Assembly: GCA_037134755.1 (NCBI GenBank)
Contig: JBAXLO010000077.1
Span: forward strand, 1 to 18,300
Direction of reading: 5' to 3'
Source: JBAXLO01 sp037134755
GTDB lineage: Bacteria; Bacteroidota; Bacteroidia; Bacteroidales; JACABE01
DNA: 18,300 bases
Shown here: positions 1 through 9,140 of the stretch, piece after piece
Position numbering within the stretch: the first letter of the stretch is position 1
How the letters are laid out: every line of letters starts with the position of its first letter
Notes under the pieces: generated by a model
The model's database searches: none
What the model was told of the DNA's origin: nothing
The model's input: the letters and a program-made list of their open reading frames with translations, nothing else
Program-made: the position numbers and the translations under genes

Positions 1-4
1 TTAG

Positions 5-235
5 TATGTTTTACCCTATTCGTTTTATGTTTTATGGATTCGTTAGTATGTTTTACCCTATTCGTTTTATGTTTTATGGATTCGTTAGTATGTTTTATGG
101 ATACGGAAGTATGTTTTACCCTATTCGTTTTATGTTTTATGGATTCGTTAGTATGTTTTATAGATTCGGAAAGTTATAAAACCCATTCGGAAAGTTCTGA
201 CAGGTATCCACAACCTTATACAACCCATCCGCAAC
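5..235. repeat. 21-bp tandem repeat array, left edge
   Basis: About eleven head-to-tail units of exactly 21 bases start at 5, 26, 47, 68, 89, 110, 131, 152, 173, 194 and 215. The first eight are very similar. They begin TATGTTTTA and alternate between a CCCTATTCG type and a TGGATTCG type, so a 42-base higher-order unit is visible at the start. The last three (173-235) are degenerate but keep the spacing and the CCCATyCG core. There are no spacers, so this is not CRISPR. The array may continue beyond the left edge. Because 21 is a multiple of three, one frame stays open and reads as seven-residue repeats (MDSLVCF/TLFVLCF), which I regard as a by-product. The period is also about two DNA helical turns. 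Confidence 0.9.
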
Positions 236-302
236 GAAATATAATAATGACTAATGTATATTATTTCAAGCAGATAAAAGGGGAAAGATGCTATTTAAAT
301 TT

Positions 303-336
303 AAGAGCCGTTATCAAACTAATGATAACGGCTCTT
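303..336 (-). terminator. Hairpin terminator downstream of the beta-helix protein gene
   Basis: A perfect 14-bp inverted repeat (AAGAGCCGTTATCA paired with TGATAACGGCTCTT) encloses a 6-base loop. It lies about 40 bases past the stop codon of the minus-strand gene ending at 376. On the minus strand it is followed by TAAATTTAAATAG, a U-rich but interrupted tail, so termination is likely but not textbook. It is the only strong hairpin between that gene and the 21-bp repeats. Confidence 0.65.
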
Positions 337-375
337 TGAATAGATTGTATTAATAAGACCTTACATGCAAGGTTT

Positions 376-3300
376 CTACTTTTTCTTTAGATAAGAGAAA
401 GGATTGATAATATTAGCCCCAATATTTGCATTGTTATAAGCCAATCCATAATCCTGAGAATCTAAATTCCCGTTTCCATCAATATCGCAGATAACATAGC
501 CATTATTAACAGTTGGGTCATCTGAATTTGCTGCTACATAAATAATGGTAGCATCTTCGGATTCTAGATTGCCGTTTTGATTAACATCTCCGCCCCAAAT
601 CCATGCATGTGTACCATCTTGTAACATACCGTTATCCAAGGCAAATTGAGAAATATAATTGTAGAAATCATATTTAACAGTATCCGTAGAAAAATTAACT
701 GAATCACTCCAGGTTTCTATACTATTTCTATGTTTAATTTCTATATAATGGTATCCGGTTATTCCTGCTGATAATGAAATTGTAATTAATCCATTATTAT
801 TTAGTTTAACTCCATAAAAAACAGTATCAATAGAAAATGAAGAAACAACATCAGCAGTAATATTTGTTTTTCTAATCAAAACCATAACAGTATCAACTGT
901 AGTTCCTGAGAAATTTTTAAATAAATCTCCGGTATTCCAGTTTATTCCAAGTGTTTGATTCATTAAACCTGTATTACTGTTAAAATATTCCTGAAGCATT
1001 GCAGTAACTTTTAAAGTTTTATTTGTTACAGGAGGAGGAAGAGTAGTTGTATTGCCTGTAAGAGGCAAGGTTGATAAATAAGCAGGGCCACCTGAACATA
1101 TGGAATTAGCTGCAAATACAAAGTAATAGTATTGTATTCCAGAATAAAGATTGATATCAGAAATAGATGTTCCTGTTTGGTATCCTAATACATTACCTCC
1201 GCCTAATTGATCGTTAGCATTGTAAATCTGTCCATTTAGAGGTACTGCGCTGAGAGTGTTTGATGTGCTTCTGATAATTAAATAATGATCAGCACTAGTC
1301 TCAGGAGTAAAAGAACCTGAAACAGTAGTACTACCAGAAGCTAATGTTAAGCCTGTTGGTTGAGAGCTTGGAGTAGCACAATTTGTGGTTACATTATTTG
1401 TAAGTGGTGAAGACGTAAGATAAGCAGGTCCATTTAAACAACTTGTAGTTTTAGCAGCATATATATAATAATAATATTGAGTGTTTCCGTTTAGACCAGC
1501 ATCTGTAAATGAAATGCTTGTTTGATATGCAACAAATGTGCTTCCTGATAACTGTGAACTTGCTGAATATATTGTTCCGTTTGCAGGAATTGGAGCAATA
1601 CCTGAAGTGTTTCGAACAATAAGATAATGATCAGCAGCAGGTGAACTAGTAGTTGCAGTAAAAGAACCAGAGACTGTTGTTGTAGCAGGTGTTAAAACTA
1701 AAACAGTAGGTTGGAAAGCAGGAGCTACGCAAGGAGGAATTGATTCGTATGCACCCATTGTAGGTGGATTGAATCTGGTTACACCTAAAAAGTCTGTAGT
1801 AATACCCGGTATTGTAACACCTAGTCCTAGTATTGGGCTATTAATAAGTTGTAGATTAGTTGTAGATGTAAAACCTGGAGCTACTGAAACTGAATTAGCA
1901 TCTTGTCCGAAAAGTATAGGTAATGAAGTTACATTACCACTTGCATTATATCCTAATATAGTCCCTGTTCCGTTTACATAATAATCGTTATAATTCATGG
2001 CATTACCTGACAATACACTTATTGCATAATGATTACCTGTGGTTCCACCTGAACGGTCATTAACAAATATATTATTCTTAATAATGTCAGTTATTGAAGT
2101 GCTATTAAAAGCATAAGTAGAAGGAGTTGTACCACTAACACCAGAACCGGTTACCCTAACAGTGTTAAAATAAAAGTTATTATTATTAGTACCTTCAGCA
2201 ATTCCTTGAAAAGCTAATAAAGATGTTATAGGGTTGTTAGAATTGTCTAAACCTAGTTCAATATCATTGTTTTGATAATTTGTTGAATTACTCGTTACAA
2301 TATTAAGACCTTGAGCATTTCCTGTTGCATTAGTGACATAAACAGATCTTACTCTATTTCCTGATACTAAATTGATACCACTGGAGGGTGCAACCCATCC
2401 TGTAACGCATATTCCTATAGCAGTTGTAGCAGCAGTTGCATTTGTATTTGTATTGTATATGTTATATACATTATTCTGACTTAATGTTTGTGGTAATGAA
2501 CTGGTTATTGCAGGGGCATATATGCCGATAACACTTGCTGCAACTCCAACACCTACGTTTGGTGCTGCACTTGTAATGTTATATATTGTATTACCTGTAG
2601 CATTAGTTACTCCAGACCCACAGTATAAACCTCTAATAGTAGGATTATTGGTTGAAGAACTATAAGTTTGAGCTAAATTTGCAATAGTATTATTTGTTAT
2701 GGATTGATTTGGACCGGCAAAAGTATTTCTTTGGATAATTCCAAAAGTATTTCCATAGGTAGCATTACTAATACTAAGAAGAGTTGACGAACTACCAATA
2801 GTATTATTATTAATAGTTAAAGTCCCACTTGGAGCTGTTGCATAACTACCCGGATCTATTCCTCTTAAACTCATTTGTCCGGCTCCTAATAAGCTAATAC
2901 CACCAATTAAATTATTACTTATATTTACTGTCCCAAATATATCAGCAGTTCCTCCATATCCCATTGCTATAGCTGAAAAAGTAGTACCGGTAGCTGTAGT
3001 AGATACTGTAATACTACCGGTAGATGTTTGGCTCCCAATAATGTTGCCTGTAGTTGTGCCGATTTCAAATTGACCTCCAATTAAATATATTGGCATTTGG
3101 TATGCACTGGTAGAAGTTGTAGTCATTGAGATATTGCTAATAGTATTCCCATTAACTCTTGTAGTAGTTGTTGTACCTACATTTAGAGTAATTGGTTCAA
3201 GTACAACTGCAGCACTACTTAATGTTAATGGAGAACCTCCACAATTAGGTGCTTGTCCTCCTATATAATTACCATTAATATTAAAACCATTTCCTGTTGC

Positions 3301-6300
3301 ATTGCTAATATATATACCAATAAATGTTCCGGCTATTGTTCTGGCTGCAGTTTCATAAAAGCTATTTCCACTGATTGTCCATGCAGTATTACCTGCAGCA
3401 ACACTTATCCCATAAGCACCTGCTGAGTTGTAATAATCATAAATATTATTGTTTTGTATGGTGATATTATCATTTTCCTTACCTACAGTCCCAGAAGCAT
3501 AGATACCAACATAAGAATTGCCACCTGTTGCATTATAAATATTACAATTTGAGATAGTATTATAATCATTTCCGGTTGTACCAGTTGTTGTAGAAAATGA
3601 TATTATTCCACCTGTAGCAGCTGAATTTTCACCAGTTATATTACAATATTTAATGGTATTGTAAGTAGCATCGTTTATAAATGTAAAGGCAGTTCCTGTT
3701 GTACTTGTATTTGAAAAGGTAAGATTATGACTTATTCCACCTGAACTACCATCAACAGTTACTCTATCTGCACCGTTAAAATTAATTAAAGCTCCTGCAT
3801 AAGCTCCTGTAAGTGTTCTTAGGGTAGTAGCATCAGGTTGAATAGTTAGTGTGTAACCACCTGTGCCATCTTCTATCCATTGGTTTAAGCTGTTTGCTCC
3901 GGTTTCAGTAATATCTGAAGTAATATTTACTACTATATTTCCTGTAACAACAGCACTATTTATTACAGCAAAGAAACCACCGGTATTTGTTAATGATGTA
4001 TATGTTTGACCTGTTCCAACATTGTATGTGCCAGAAAATCCTCCAATGACAGTATAAGTATATGGTGTGGCAGGAGAAGTTATAATTGTATTAACATCTG
4101 TTGCTGTAACACCTGATGGATAAGATCCGATATTTGGCGTACTTACGATATCTTGAGCAATAATGTAATAAGAAACTACATCATTAGTTGTTACTCCACC
4201 CATATCAGCCGTTACAATTTGGAAACTCCATGTGCCATATGTTGCATTACCTGAAGTTAATATTCCTTGTTGAAAATAATAAGTCCCTGAATTCTTTTTA
4301 TAATATATTCTTGGTTGTAAACTTCCGGCAGTTTGCACTCCCGTTGCATCAGTTATTGTTGCAATTATTGTTCTATTTGTTAATAAAGATGTATTTGGTA
4401 AAGAAGTGTAGGTTATTACCGGAGCAGTTAAATCATTTATTACACCATCTAGCTCCCATGCACCTAAATCAGGTTGTGTACCTGAACCTGTATATCCGGC
4501 ATGACCCTGACGTATAGTGCCTGCAAAGTCATCTGTTATGTTGACTGGAGTAACAATATTTGAGGCATTACTTTCAATTTGAGTAGCGACTGCTATACTA
4601 AATTTAAGGAAGTTTGCTGATGAACCGGTAGTGCTTTGGAAGTTTGGATTCTCTGAAACAGAATAAGCATCGCGTGAAGCAATATTTCCGGCTGTAAATA
4701 CTCCGCTTTTATATGCTGACATGGTCTGAGCAATGCTCGTTCCATCACTAAATATTAAATTAGAAGCCCCAGAAGTACCCGCATAAAATAAATTGTTATT
4801 TGATGTACTTGCGTAGTTAGCAAGCATAGTTGCTGTACCGGGACTTCTGCGATAAGCAACTGTTAAACCTGTTCCTGAAGGAGTACAATTGTTTACAAGA
4901 ATGTTATTTCTAAGATCAAGTTTAGCTGTTGTTGCTGAGGCACTAGCTGTATCATAAATGCAGGTTGTTCCAAAGTTTGTTCCACCTGAGCCTGTTATAT
5001 ATACAGTATTATAATAGACGTTGTATGAAGTATTAACAGAAGAAGATGTAACACTAATACCTCTTATTGCTTCAGTTAAACTTGCTAATGGAGCTCTAAG
5101 GTCACCAATGAGATTATTGTAAGCTGTAACATTTGTTCCACCTGAAAAAAGCATTCCGTTAATTGCTGGGGATTTAGTAGTGATTGCACCACTTACAGAA
5201 ATGTCATAAATCTTATTTTTATAAACGTTAACATTTGTACCGGCAGTTACAATAAGCCCACTTACAATTGGAGCAGTTGTTCCTGAGCATGACAGTGTGT
5301 TTATTGTATTATTGTAAACATTTGTTGTCATTGCACCTGGTATTGTAATACCTATAACCGCACCTGATACTGCTGTTGAAGATAGATTGTTGATTGTATT
5401 ACCATTTATATTAATTAATGTAGAAGAATTAGAACAATAAATACCTGTTACAGCTCCACCAGTTCCTGTTGAAGAAATACTATTGATTGTATTAATAGAA
5501 ATATTAAAAACAGAAGCTGCATTACCTGAACTTGTAACATAAATGCCTGTAAATGCACCCTGACAACTTATATTAGATATTGTATTATTAGAAATACTTC
5601 CTGGTGATCCACCTATATATCCAAGATAAAAACCATAACTTGCACCTGTGCTGCCACTCGTCCAATTATTAAATGTATTTCCTGTAATAGTTTTAGTAGC
5701 TATACTTGTATTTGAAAGTCCATCTAAGCTATAATATCCATATATACTTCCTGAACCTGTAGACATTGTTATATTTGAGAAATTATTATTCATGAAGCTT
5801 TCTACTGCACTTGAAGGTGAAGCAGCAGAACCGGGATAAACTATAAATATAGATCCACCCGCACCTCCTTTATTAAATGTACCTACAATAGAATTATTGT
5901 TAATATTTTGAATTCCTAGTTCAGTATAGCTTAAATTTACAAAGTATATATTGGCTGTAGTATTCACATTCAAATTTGTAAAAGTATTACCTGTAATAGA
6001 AGAAGAATTATATTGTGCTGTTCCTCCGGTATAATTTATATAAGTGTGAATAGATGACCCTAAAACAGTATGTGTAATTCCTGTGATATCATTATTTGAG
6101 ATTGAATCAATAGTTGCAATAGTGTTTGTGAGATTAATTCCAAATAAAGCTCCTGAGTTGGCAAACATATAAGTAACAAGTCCTACAGATGAAGTTCCTA
6201 GATGATTATTATTTATGATTACTGATGGTGTTAAAGTAGTCATAGTACCCGAGGATGTAATGCCAGAAAAAGAAGTAACAGTTCCTGATGTTAAAAATCC

Positions 6301-7827
6301 TCTAAGTGTATTGTTACTAATGCTAAGGTAGTTTCCTGTCATTGCACTTCTAACACCTATAATAGCTGAGGTTGCACCAGTTGTTGATGTAGCTGTACCG
6401 GTTGCATTGGTTAGGTTGCTACTTGTTACAAAATATCCAGTTCTTATATTAGCTGTAGTTGTATTACCTATTGTATTACCATTTATTGTAAAATTACCTA
6501 TACCAGCTATATCTATCCCGGTAAAGCCTGCACTTATAGTAGCTGAAGTTCCTGAAGCATCAATCCCACCAAAAGTATTGTTTTGAATGGCAACAGTATT
6601 AGCTGAAGTAGCATAAATTCCTACAATAGTACCTCCTGTAGTAGTACATGCAGCATATATTGAACTATTGCCACTACTTACACCTATGATATTTCCTGTT
6701 GTTGTTCCAATGTTTACGTTCCCACTCTGTACTTCAATGCCACACCAAATTCCATAGGTCGAATTTGCACCACTGGAAGTATATAAAGCAAAACCTGCAA
6801 TAGTATTACCTTGTATATTTGATACTGCCCCACCTGCTGTAAAAGCAGTGTTGATAGCGACATAACGTGTTGCATTAGGCGTGCCGGTAGTTGTATAGGC
6901 ACTCGGAAAAGTTCCGGTAAGCGATACTGTATTACCAACCAAATTGGTTGTTCCGGTTCCACTTGAATTAGCAAACCCTATAATGTTGTTAGTAATTGTA
7001 TAGCCCGAACCTGAGCCAATATAAATACCATTATGAGTAGCTGCTGTAGTAAATAATCTGGTTGCTGTTTGATAAAGTTTATTGCCGGTAATTGTCCACC
7101 CGGTATTACCTGTAGTTGTAAGATTAATACCAACGGTTGCACTAGTGTTGTTAAAATAATCGTAAATATTGTTATTAGATATAGTATTGCCGCTATTAGC
7201 AATTGCAGCACTAGTGCCGGCTGAATAAATTCCATTATTTGCAGCACCATTGCCATTAATATTACAGTAACTTATAGTATTGTTGCTATTACCTGTTACG
7301 ATTCCTGTGCTAAAGAATACAACACCACAGGTTGTACTTGGAGGTATTGCAGAAATTGAACAGTTAGTAATTGTGTTGTTAGATGCATCGTTAATAAACC
7401 TGATTGCGCATTGATTACTACCTGAATTAGTAGTATTAGCGATTGTAAGAGAATTTCCACCGCTATTTATACCATTAATTGTAACATTACTTACAGCACT
7501 TAAGTCAATTACTGGACCTGCCACAGCACCTGATATTGTTCTTGCTCCACTTGGTATAATTGTAAGTGATGTCCACATACCTACAGCACCTGTTAAAGCA
7601 TTTGCGCCATTTTCATTTGTAGCATCCGAGGTAATTGTAATAGTAATGGTTTTACCTGCTTGGCTTGCACCGTTTAAAGCTGCAAATGCACCACTTGCAT
7701 TTGATAAATAGAAGTAAGTGCCATCTTGTCCATTTGATCCGGAAACTGTAACCTGTCCGTATGAATTTTTCGTAAAGAACACTGTTATAATTAACAGTAG
7801 AATTGAAATAGAAATAAACTTTCTCAT
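376..7827 (-). CDS. Giant exported parallel beta-helix protein with Fn3-like repeats and dockerin-like C terminus
   Basis: 2483 residues. A Sec signal peptide (about 1-25, MRKF... hydrophobic core, ending NSYGQ) has no lipobox. Residues about 26-1117 and 1261-2030 are two blocks of Asn/Thr/Ser/Gly-rich right-handed beta-helix sequence full of motifs such as NTISNNNIY and ITGN. Each block ends in a DFxGxxR...LGAWE or MGAYE type closing motif. The blocks are homologous to each other (FINDA near 144 and 1383, NNNIYDY near 217 and 1459). Between them (about 1118-1260) lies an Ig-like segment starting DLTAPVITY. Two Fn3-like repeats follow (about 2031-2149 and 2150-2265; shared ADHYLI and QYYYY/QYYYF). 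The C-terminal module (about 2273-2483) contains KHRNSIETWS and two dockerin-type calcium loops, DVNQNGNLESED and DIDGNGNLDSQD; this module recurs in many Bacteroidota secreted proteins. I see no canonical type IX sorting domain, so the export route beyond the periplasm is unclear. Adhesion or a surface structural role is inferred. There is no Shine-Dalgarno sequence before the ATG; the signal peptide fixes the start. Confidence 0.9.
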   Translation of the reverse strand: MRKFISISILLLIITVFFTKNSYGQVTVSGSNGQDGTYFYLSNASGAFAALNGASQAGKTITITITSDATNENGANALTGAVGMWTSLTIIPSGARTISGAVAGPVIDLSAVSNVTINGINSGGNSLTIANTTNSGSNQCAIRFINDASNNTITNCSISAIPPSTTCGVVFFSTGIVTGNSNNTISYCNINGNGAANNGIYSAGTSAAIANSGNTISNNNIYDYFNNTSATVGINLTTTGNTGWTITGNKLYQTATRLFTTAATHNGIYIGSGSGYTITNNIIGFANSSGTGTTNLVGNTVSLTGTFPSAYTTTGTPNATRYVAINTAFTAGGAVSNIQGNTIAGFALYTSSGANSTYGIWCGIEVQSGNVNIGTTTGNIIGVSSGNSSIYAACTTTGGTIVGIYATSANTVAIQNNTFGGIDASGTSATISAGFTGIDIAGIGNFTINGNTIGNTTTANIRTGYFVTSSNLTNATGTATSTTGATSAIIGVRSAMTGNYLSISNNTLRGFLTSGTVTSFSGITSSGTMTTLTPSVIINNNHLGTSSVGLVTYMFANSGALFGINLTNTIATIDSISNNDITGITHTVLGSSIHTYINYTGGTAQYNSSSITGNTFTNLNVNTTANIYFVNLSYTELGIQNINNNSIVGTFNKGGAGGSIFIVYPGSAASPSSAVESFMNNNFSNITMSTGSGSIYGYYSLDGLSNTSIATKTITGNTFNNWTSGSTGASYGFYLGYIGGSPGSISNNTISNISCQGAFTGIYVTSSGNAASVFNISINTINSISSTGTGGAVTGIYCSNSSTLININGNTINNLSSTAVSGAVIGITIPGAMTTNVYNNTINTLSCSGTTAPIVSGLIVTAGTNVNVYKNKIYDISVSGAITTKSPAINGMLFSGGTNVTAYNNLIGDLRAPLASLTEAIRGISVTSSSVNTSYNVYYNTVYITGSGGTNFGTTCIYDTASASATTAKLDLRNNILVNNCTPSGTGLTVAYRRSPGTATMLANYASTSNNNLFYAGTSGASNLIFSDGTSIAQTMSAYKSGVFTAGNIASRDAYSVSENPNFQSTTGSSANFLKFSIAVATQIESNASNIVTPVNITDDFAGTIRQGHAGYTGSGTQPDLGAWELDGVINDLTAPVITYTSLPNTSLLTNRTIIATITDATGVQTAGSLQPRIYYKKNSGTYYFQQGILTSGNATYGTWSFQIVTADMGGVTTNDVVSYYIIAQDIVSTPNIGSYPSGVTATDVNTIITSPATPYTYTVIGGFSGTYNVGTGQTYTSLTNTGGFFAVINSAVVTGNIVVNITSDITETGANSLNQWIEDGTGGYTLTIQPDATTLRTLTGAYAGALINFNGADRVTVDGSSGGISHNLTFSNTSTTGTAFTFINDATYNTIKYCNITGENSAATGGIISFSTTTGTTGNDYNTISNCNIYNATGGNSYVGIYASGTVGKENDNITIQNNNIYDYYNSAGAYGISVAAGNTAWTISGNSFYETAARTIAGTFIGIYISNATGNGFNINGNYIGGQAPNCGGSPLTLSSAAVVLEPITLNVGTTTTTRVNGNTISNISMTTTSTSAYQMPIYLIGGQFEIGTTTGNIIGSQTSTGSITVSTTATGTTFSAIAMGYGGTADIFGTVNISNNLIGGISLLGAGQMSLRGIDPGSYATAPSGTLTINNNTIGSSSTLLSISNATYGNTFGIIQRNTFAGPNQSITNNTIANLAQTYSSSTNNPTIRGLYCGSGVTNATGNTIYNITSAAPNVGVGVAASVIGIYAPAITSSLPQTLSQNNVYNIYNTNTNATAATTAIGICVTGWVAPSSGINLVSGNRVRSVYVTNATGNAQGLNIVTSNSTNYQNNDIELGLDNSNNPITSLLAFQGIAEGTNNNNFYFNTVRVTGSGVSGTTPSTYAFNSTSITDIIKNNIFVNDRSGGTTGNHYAISVLSGNAMNYNDYYVNGTGTILGYNASGNVTSLPILFGQDANSVSVAPGFTSTTNLQLINSPILGLGVTIPGITTDFLGVTRFNPPTMGAYESIPPCVAPAFQPTVLVLTPATTTVSGSFTATTSSPAADHYLIVRNTSGIAPIPANGTIYSASSQLSGSTFVAYQTSISFTDAGLNGNTQYYYYIYAAKTTSCLNGPAYLTSSPLTNNVTTNCATPSSQPTGLTLASGSTTVSGSFTPETSADHYLIIRSTSNTLSAVPLNGQIYNANDQLGGGNVLGYQTGTSISDINLYSGIQYYYFVFAANSICSGGPAYLSTLPLTGNTTTLPPPVTNKTLKVTAMLQEYFNSNTGLMNQTLGINWNTGDLFKNFSGTTVDTVMVLIRKTNITADVVSSFSIDTVFYGVKLNNNGLITISLSAGITGYHYIEIKHRNSIETWSDSVNFSTDTVKYDFYNYISQFALDNGMLQDGTHAWIWGGDVNQNGNLESEDATIIYVAANSDDPTVNNGYVICDIDGNGNLDSQDYGLAYNNANIGANIINPFSYLKKK

Positions 7828-7989
7828 AAATACATAATATATAATTAATAAATAATTGCTTAAAAAATTAATCTAAAAATTGAAATTGTTTTATAAATAT
7901 CATAACAAACAAAAAATTAAATAGTACATATATTTAATTTTTTTTTATCATTTCTTAATATTTTTCTCAATAAAAAATATTCTTTAATA

Positions 7990-8019
7990 CCCTATAATTC
8001 AATAAATAGAATGATAGGG
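7990..8019. other. Imperfect hairpin, copy A of the duplicated terminator-like element
   Basis: CCCTATAATTC and GAATGATAGGG form an 11-bp stem with one mismatch around an 8-base AT loop. The left arm is identical to the perfect hairpin at 8253-8281, so this is its decayed duplicate. On the minus strand it is followed by TATTAAAGAATATTTTTT. It could still terminate transcription coming from the two-component operon before the beta-helix gene. Confidence 0.55.
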
Positions 8020-8208
8020 CGCTTAATGAAACTTACTTTATATGAAAAGTGTAAAATAACAACATAATATTGTAATAAACAATATGTGAATAAACGTAAA
8101 TTAGTAAGTGAAATCACGGATAAAAAATCTGTGTATTGTCGAATAAGAATTTAATTTGATTTTATTAATCGTTTGTAAATTAGATGTGTTTTTTGTTAAG
8201 AACAGAGC

Positions 8209-8252
8209 TCATTTATGACTAATAATTCTGTTTTTGATGATATTAATTAAAA
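8209..8252 (-). pseudogene. Relic of a response regulator 3' end
   Basis: On the minus strand these bases read VLINIIKNRIISHK followed by a stop codon. The intact response regulator next door ends DLVKYAIKNRIISIK followed by a stop. The DNA matches nearly base for base over ACTAATAATTCTGTTTTTGA, and the similarity extends about 10 bases further with small gaps. Only about the last 14 codons survive, directly abutting the hairpin at 8253-8281. It is either a partial tandem duplication of the neighbouring gene's tail or the remains of a second response regulator lost by recombination. Confidence 0.7.
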
Positions 8253-8281
8253 CCCTATAATTCAATCGTTGAATTATAGGG
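8253..8281 (-). terminator. Perfect hairpin, probable terminator of the two-component operon
   Basis: CCCTATAATTCAA and TTGAATTATAGGG form a perfect 13-bp stem with a 3-base loop. On the minus strand the stem is followed by TTTTAATTAAT. It lies about 200 bases beyond the response regulator stop codon; no closer strong hairpin is visible. A decayed copy lies at 7990-8019. Confidence 0.6.
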
Positions 8282-8477
8282 CATTAAACTTAATTTACTC
8301 TTTATGAAAGGTGCAAAATAACAAATTTTTAAAAGAATATACAATAGGTAAATTTACAGTTTTTAGTAAGTGATACTACTGATAAAATAAAATACATAAA
8401 TAAAGTTTGAAATGTTATGTAATTCAATTCTGTATATTAATAAAACTCAAAATATCTTTATATTTATAATTCTATTT

Positions 8478-9140
8478 TTATTTAATACTAATAATTCTGT
8501 TTTTGATAGCATATTTAACTAAATCAACTATTGAATGAAGTTCTAATTTTTCTAGGATGTTATTTTTATGAGATTCAACTGTTCGAGAAGATATATTTAA
8601 TTGATCTGCTATTTCTTTATAGCGAAACCCTTCCGCAAGTAGTTTTATTATTTGAATTTCGCGTTTTGATAGTTCTTGACCTTGTTTATGCTTCTCGTTT
8701 TTTCCTAACATAGTTCTAACCAGATATGTCTTCATTACAGTATTTGTAATTGATTTTGCAATATATTCATCTCCTGCATAAACCGTTTTTATAGCTTCAA
8801 CTAACTCTTCTTGCAAAATATTTTTGGGTAGATATCCCAAAGCACCTGCTTTAAAAGAATTAAAAACCGATTCGTCATCAATGTTTGCTGTTAGCATTAT
8901 TACCTTTATGTCTGGGTATTCACTGCTTATTTTTTTAGTGATAGCTATGCCCGACATGTCAGGCAATGATATATCCATTAATAAAATATCGGGTTTGCTA
9001 TTTATTAATAATTCAAAAAGTTCTGTACTGTTTGTTGCCTCTCCTATAACTTCTATATCCGGAAGGTTCATTAATAATATCTTTAGACCATCTCTTACTA
9101 TATTATGGTCGTCTATCAAAATTATTTTAATTTTTTTCAT
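8478..9140 (-). CDS. NarL/FixJ-type response regulator (receiver plus LuxR-type HTH)
   Basis: 220 residues, the usual length for the family. The receiver domain (about 4-120) shows the acidic pair D10/D11, phosphoacceptor D56 in LLMDISLPDMSG, T84 in MLTA and K106 in LPK, so all residues needed for phosphorylation are present. The LuxR-type DNA-binding domain spans about 155-215 (LSKREIQIIKLLAEG, then YKEIADQLNISSRTVESHK). It should act in the cytoplasm as a transcription factor phosphorylated by the kinase encoded just upstream. Its ATG lies inside the kinase gene's 3' end (14-base overlap, 9127-9140), which implies co-transcription and probably translational coupling. Targets are unknown; the adjacent giant surface-protein genes are candidates by position only. 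Confidence 0.95.
   Translation of the reverse strand: MKKIKIILIDDHNIVRDGLKILLMNLPDIEVIGEATNSTELFELLINSKPDILLMDISLPDMSGIAITKKISSEYPDIKVIMLTANIDDESVFNSFKAGALGYLPKNILQEELVEAIKTVYAGDEYIAKSITNTVMKTYLVRTMLGKNEKHKQGQELSKREIQIIKLLAEGFRYKEIADQLNISSRTVESHKNNILEKLELHSIVDLVKYAIKNRIISIK

Larger units (their letters stand above)
7828..8477. other. 650-bp gap holding a degenerate tandem duplication
   Basis: No intact gene is visible here. Two diverged copies of a roughly 265-base unit can be aligned. One begins at about 7989, the other at about 8252. Both start ACCCTATAATTCAAT with a hairpin, then share a GTGyAAAATAACA block (near 8049 and 8312) and TTAGTAAGTGA (near 8101 and 8357). Both end in ACTAATAATTCTGTTTTTGAT (8218 and 8487). 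The second end is the 3' end of the response regulator gene; the first is a relic of such an end. The stretch 7828-7988 is a very AT-rich leader of the beta-helix gene, where I found no convincing TAnnTTTG promoter. Confidence 0.75.

Noticed and set aside
5..235. CRISPR array
   Set aside because: Units are contiguous with no unique spacers, and no cas genes are nearby.
34..339. 101-codon plus-strand frame reading heptapeptide repeats (MDSLVCF/TLFVLCF)
   Set aside because: It is a by-product of the 21-base repeat array. Its distal end reads through the 14-bp hairpin terminator, composition is Cys/Phe/Leu-rich nonsense, and no upstream signals are visible.
4188..4517. Plus-strand frame of 109 codons
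   Set aside because: It lies antisense within the beta-helix gene, whose frame has signal peptide and domain support; the translation is a Leu/His-rich shadow.
6714..7256. Two alternative minus-strand frames of 86 and 92 codons
   Set aside because: They are out-of-frame readings of the beta-helix gene; the sequences are low-complexity Leu/Ile/Gln-rich shadows.
7828..7990. Promoter for the beta-helix gene
   Set aside because: The leader is extremely AT-rich, but I found no TAnnTTTG with a suitably spaced TTG on the minus strand, so I do not place a promoter here.
8217..8477. A small gene or RNA between the response regulator and the hairpins
   Set aside because: The only coding-like signal is the 14-codon tail relic. 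No start, promoter box or conserved RNA fold could be supported for the remainder.
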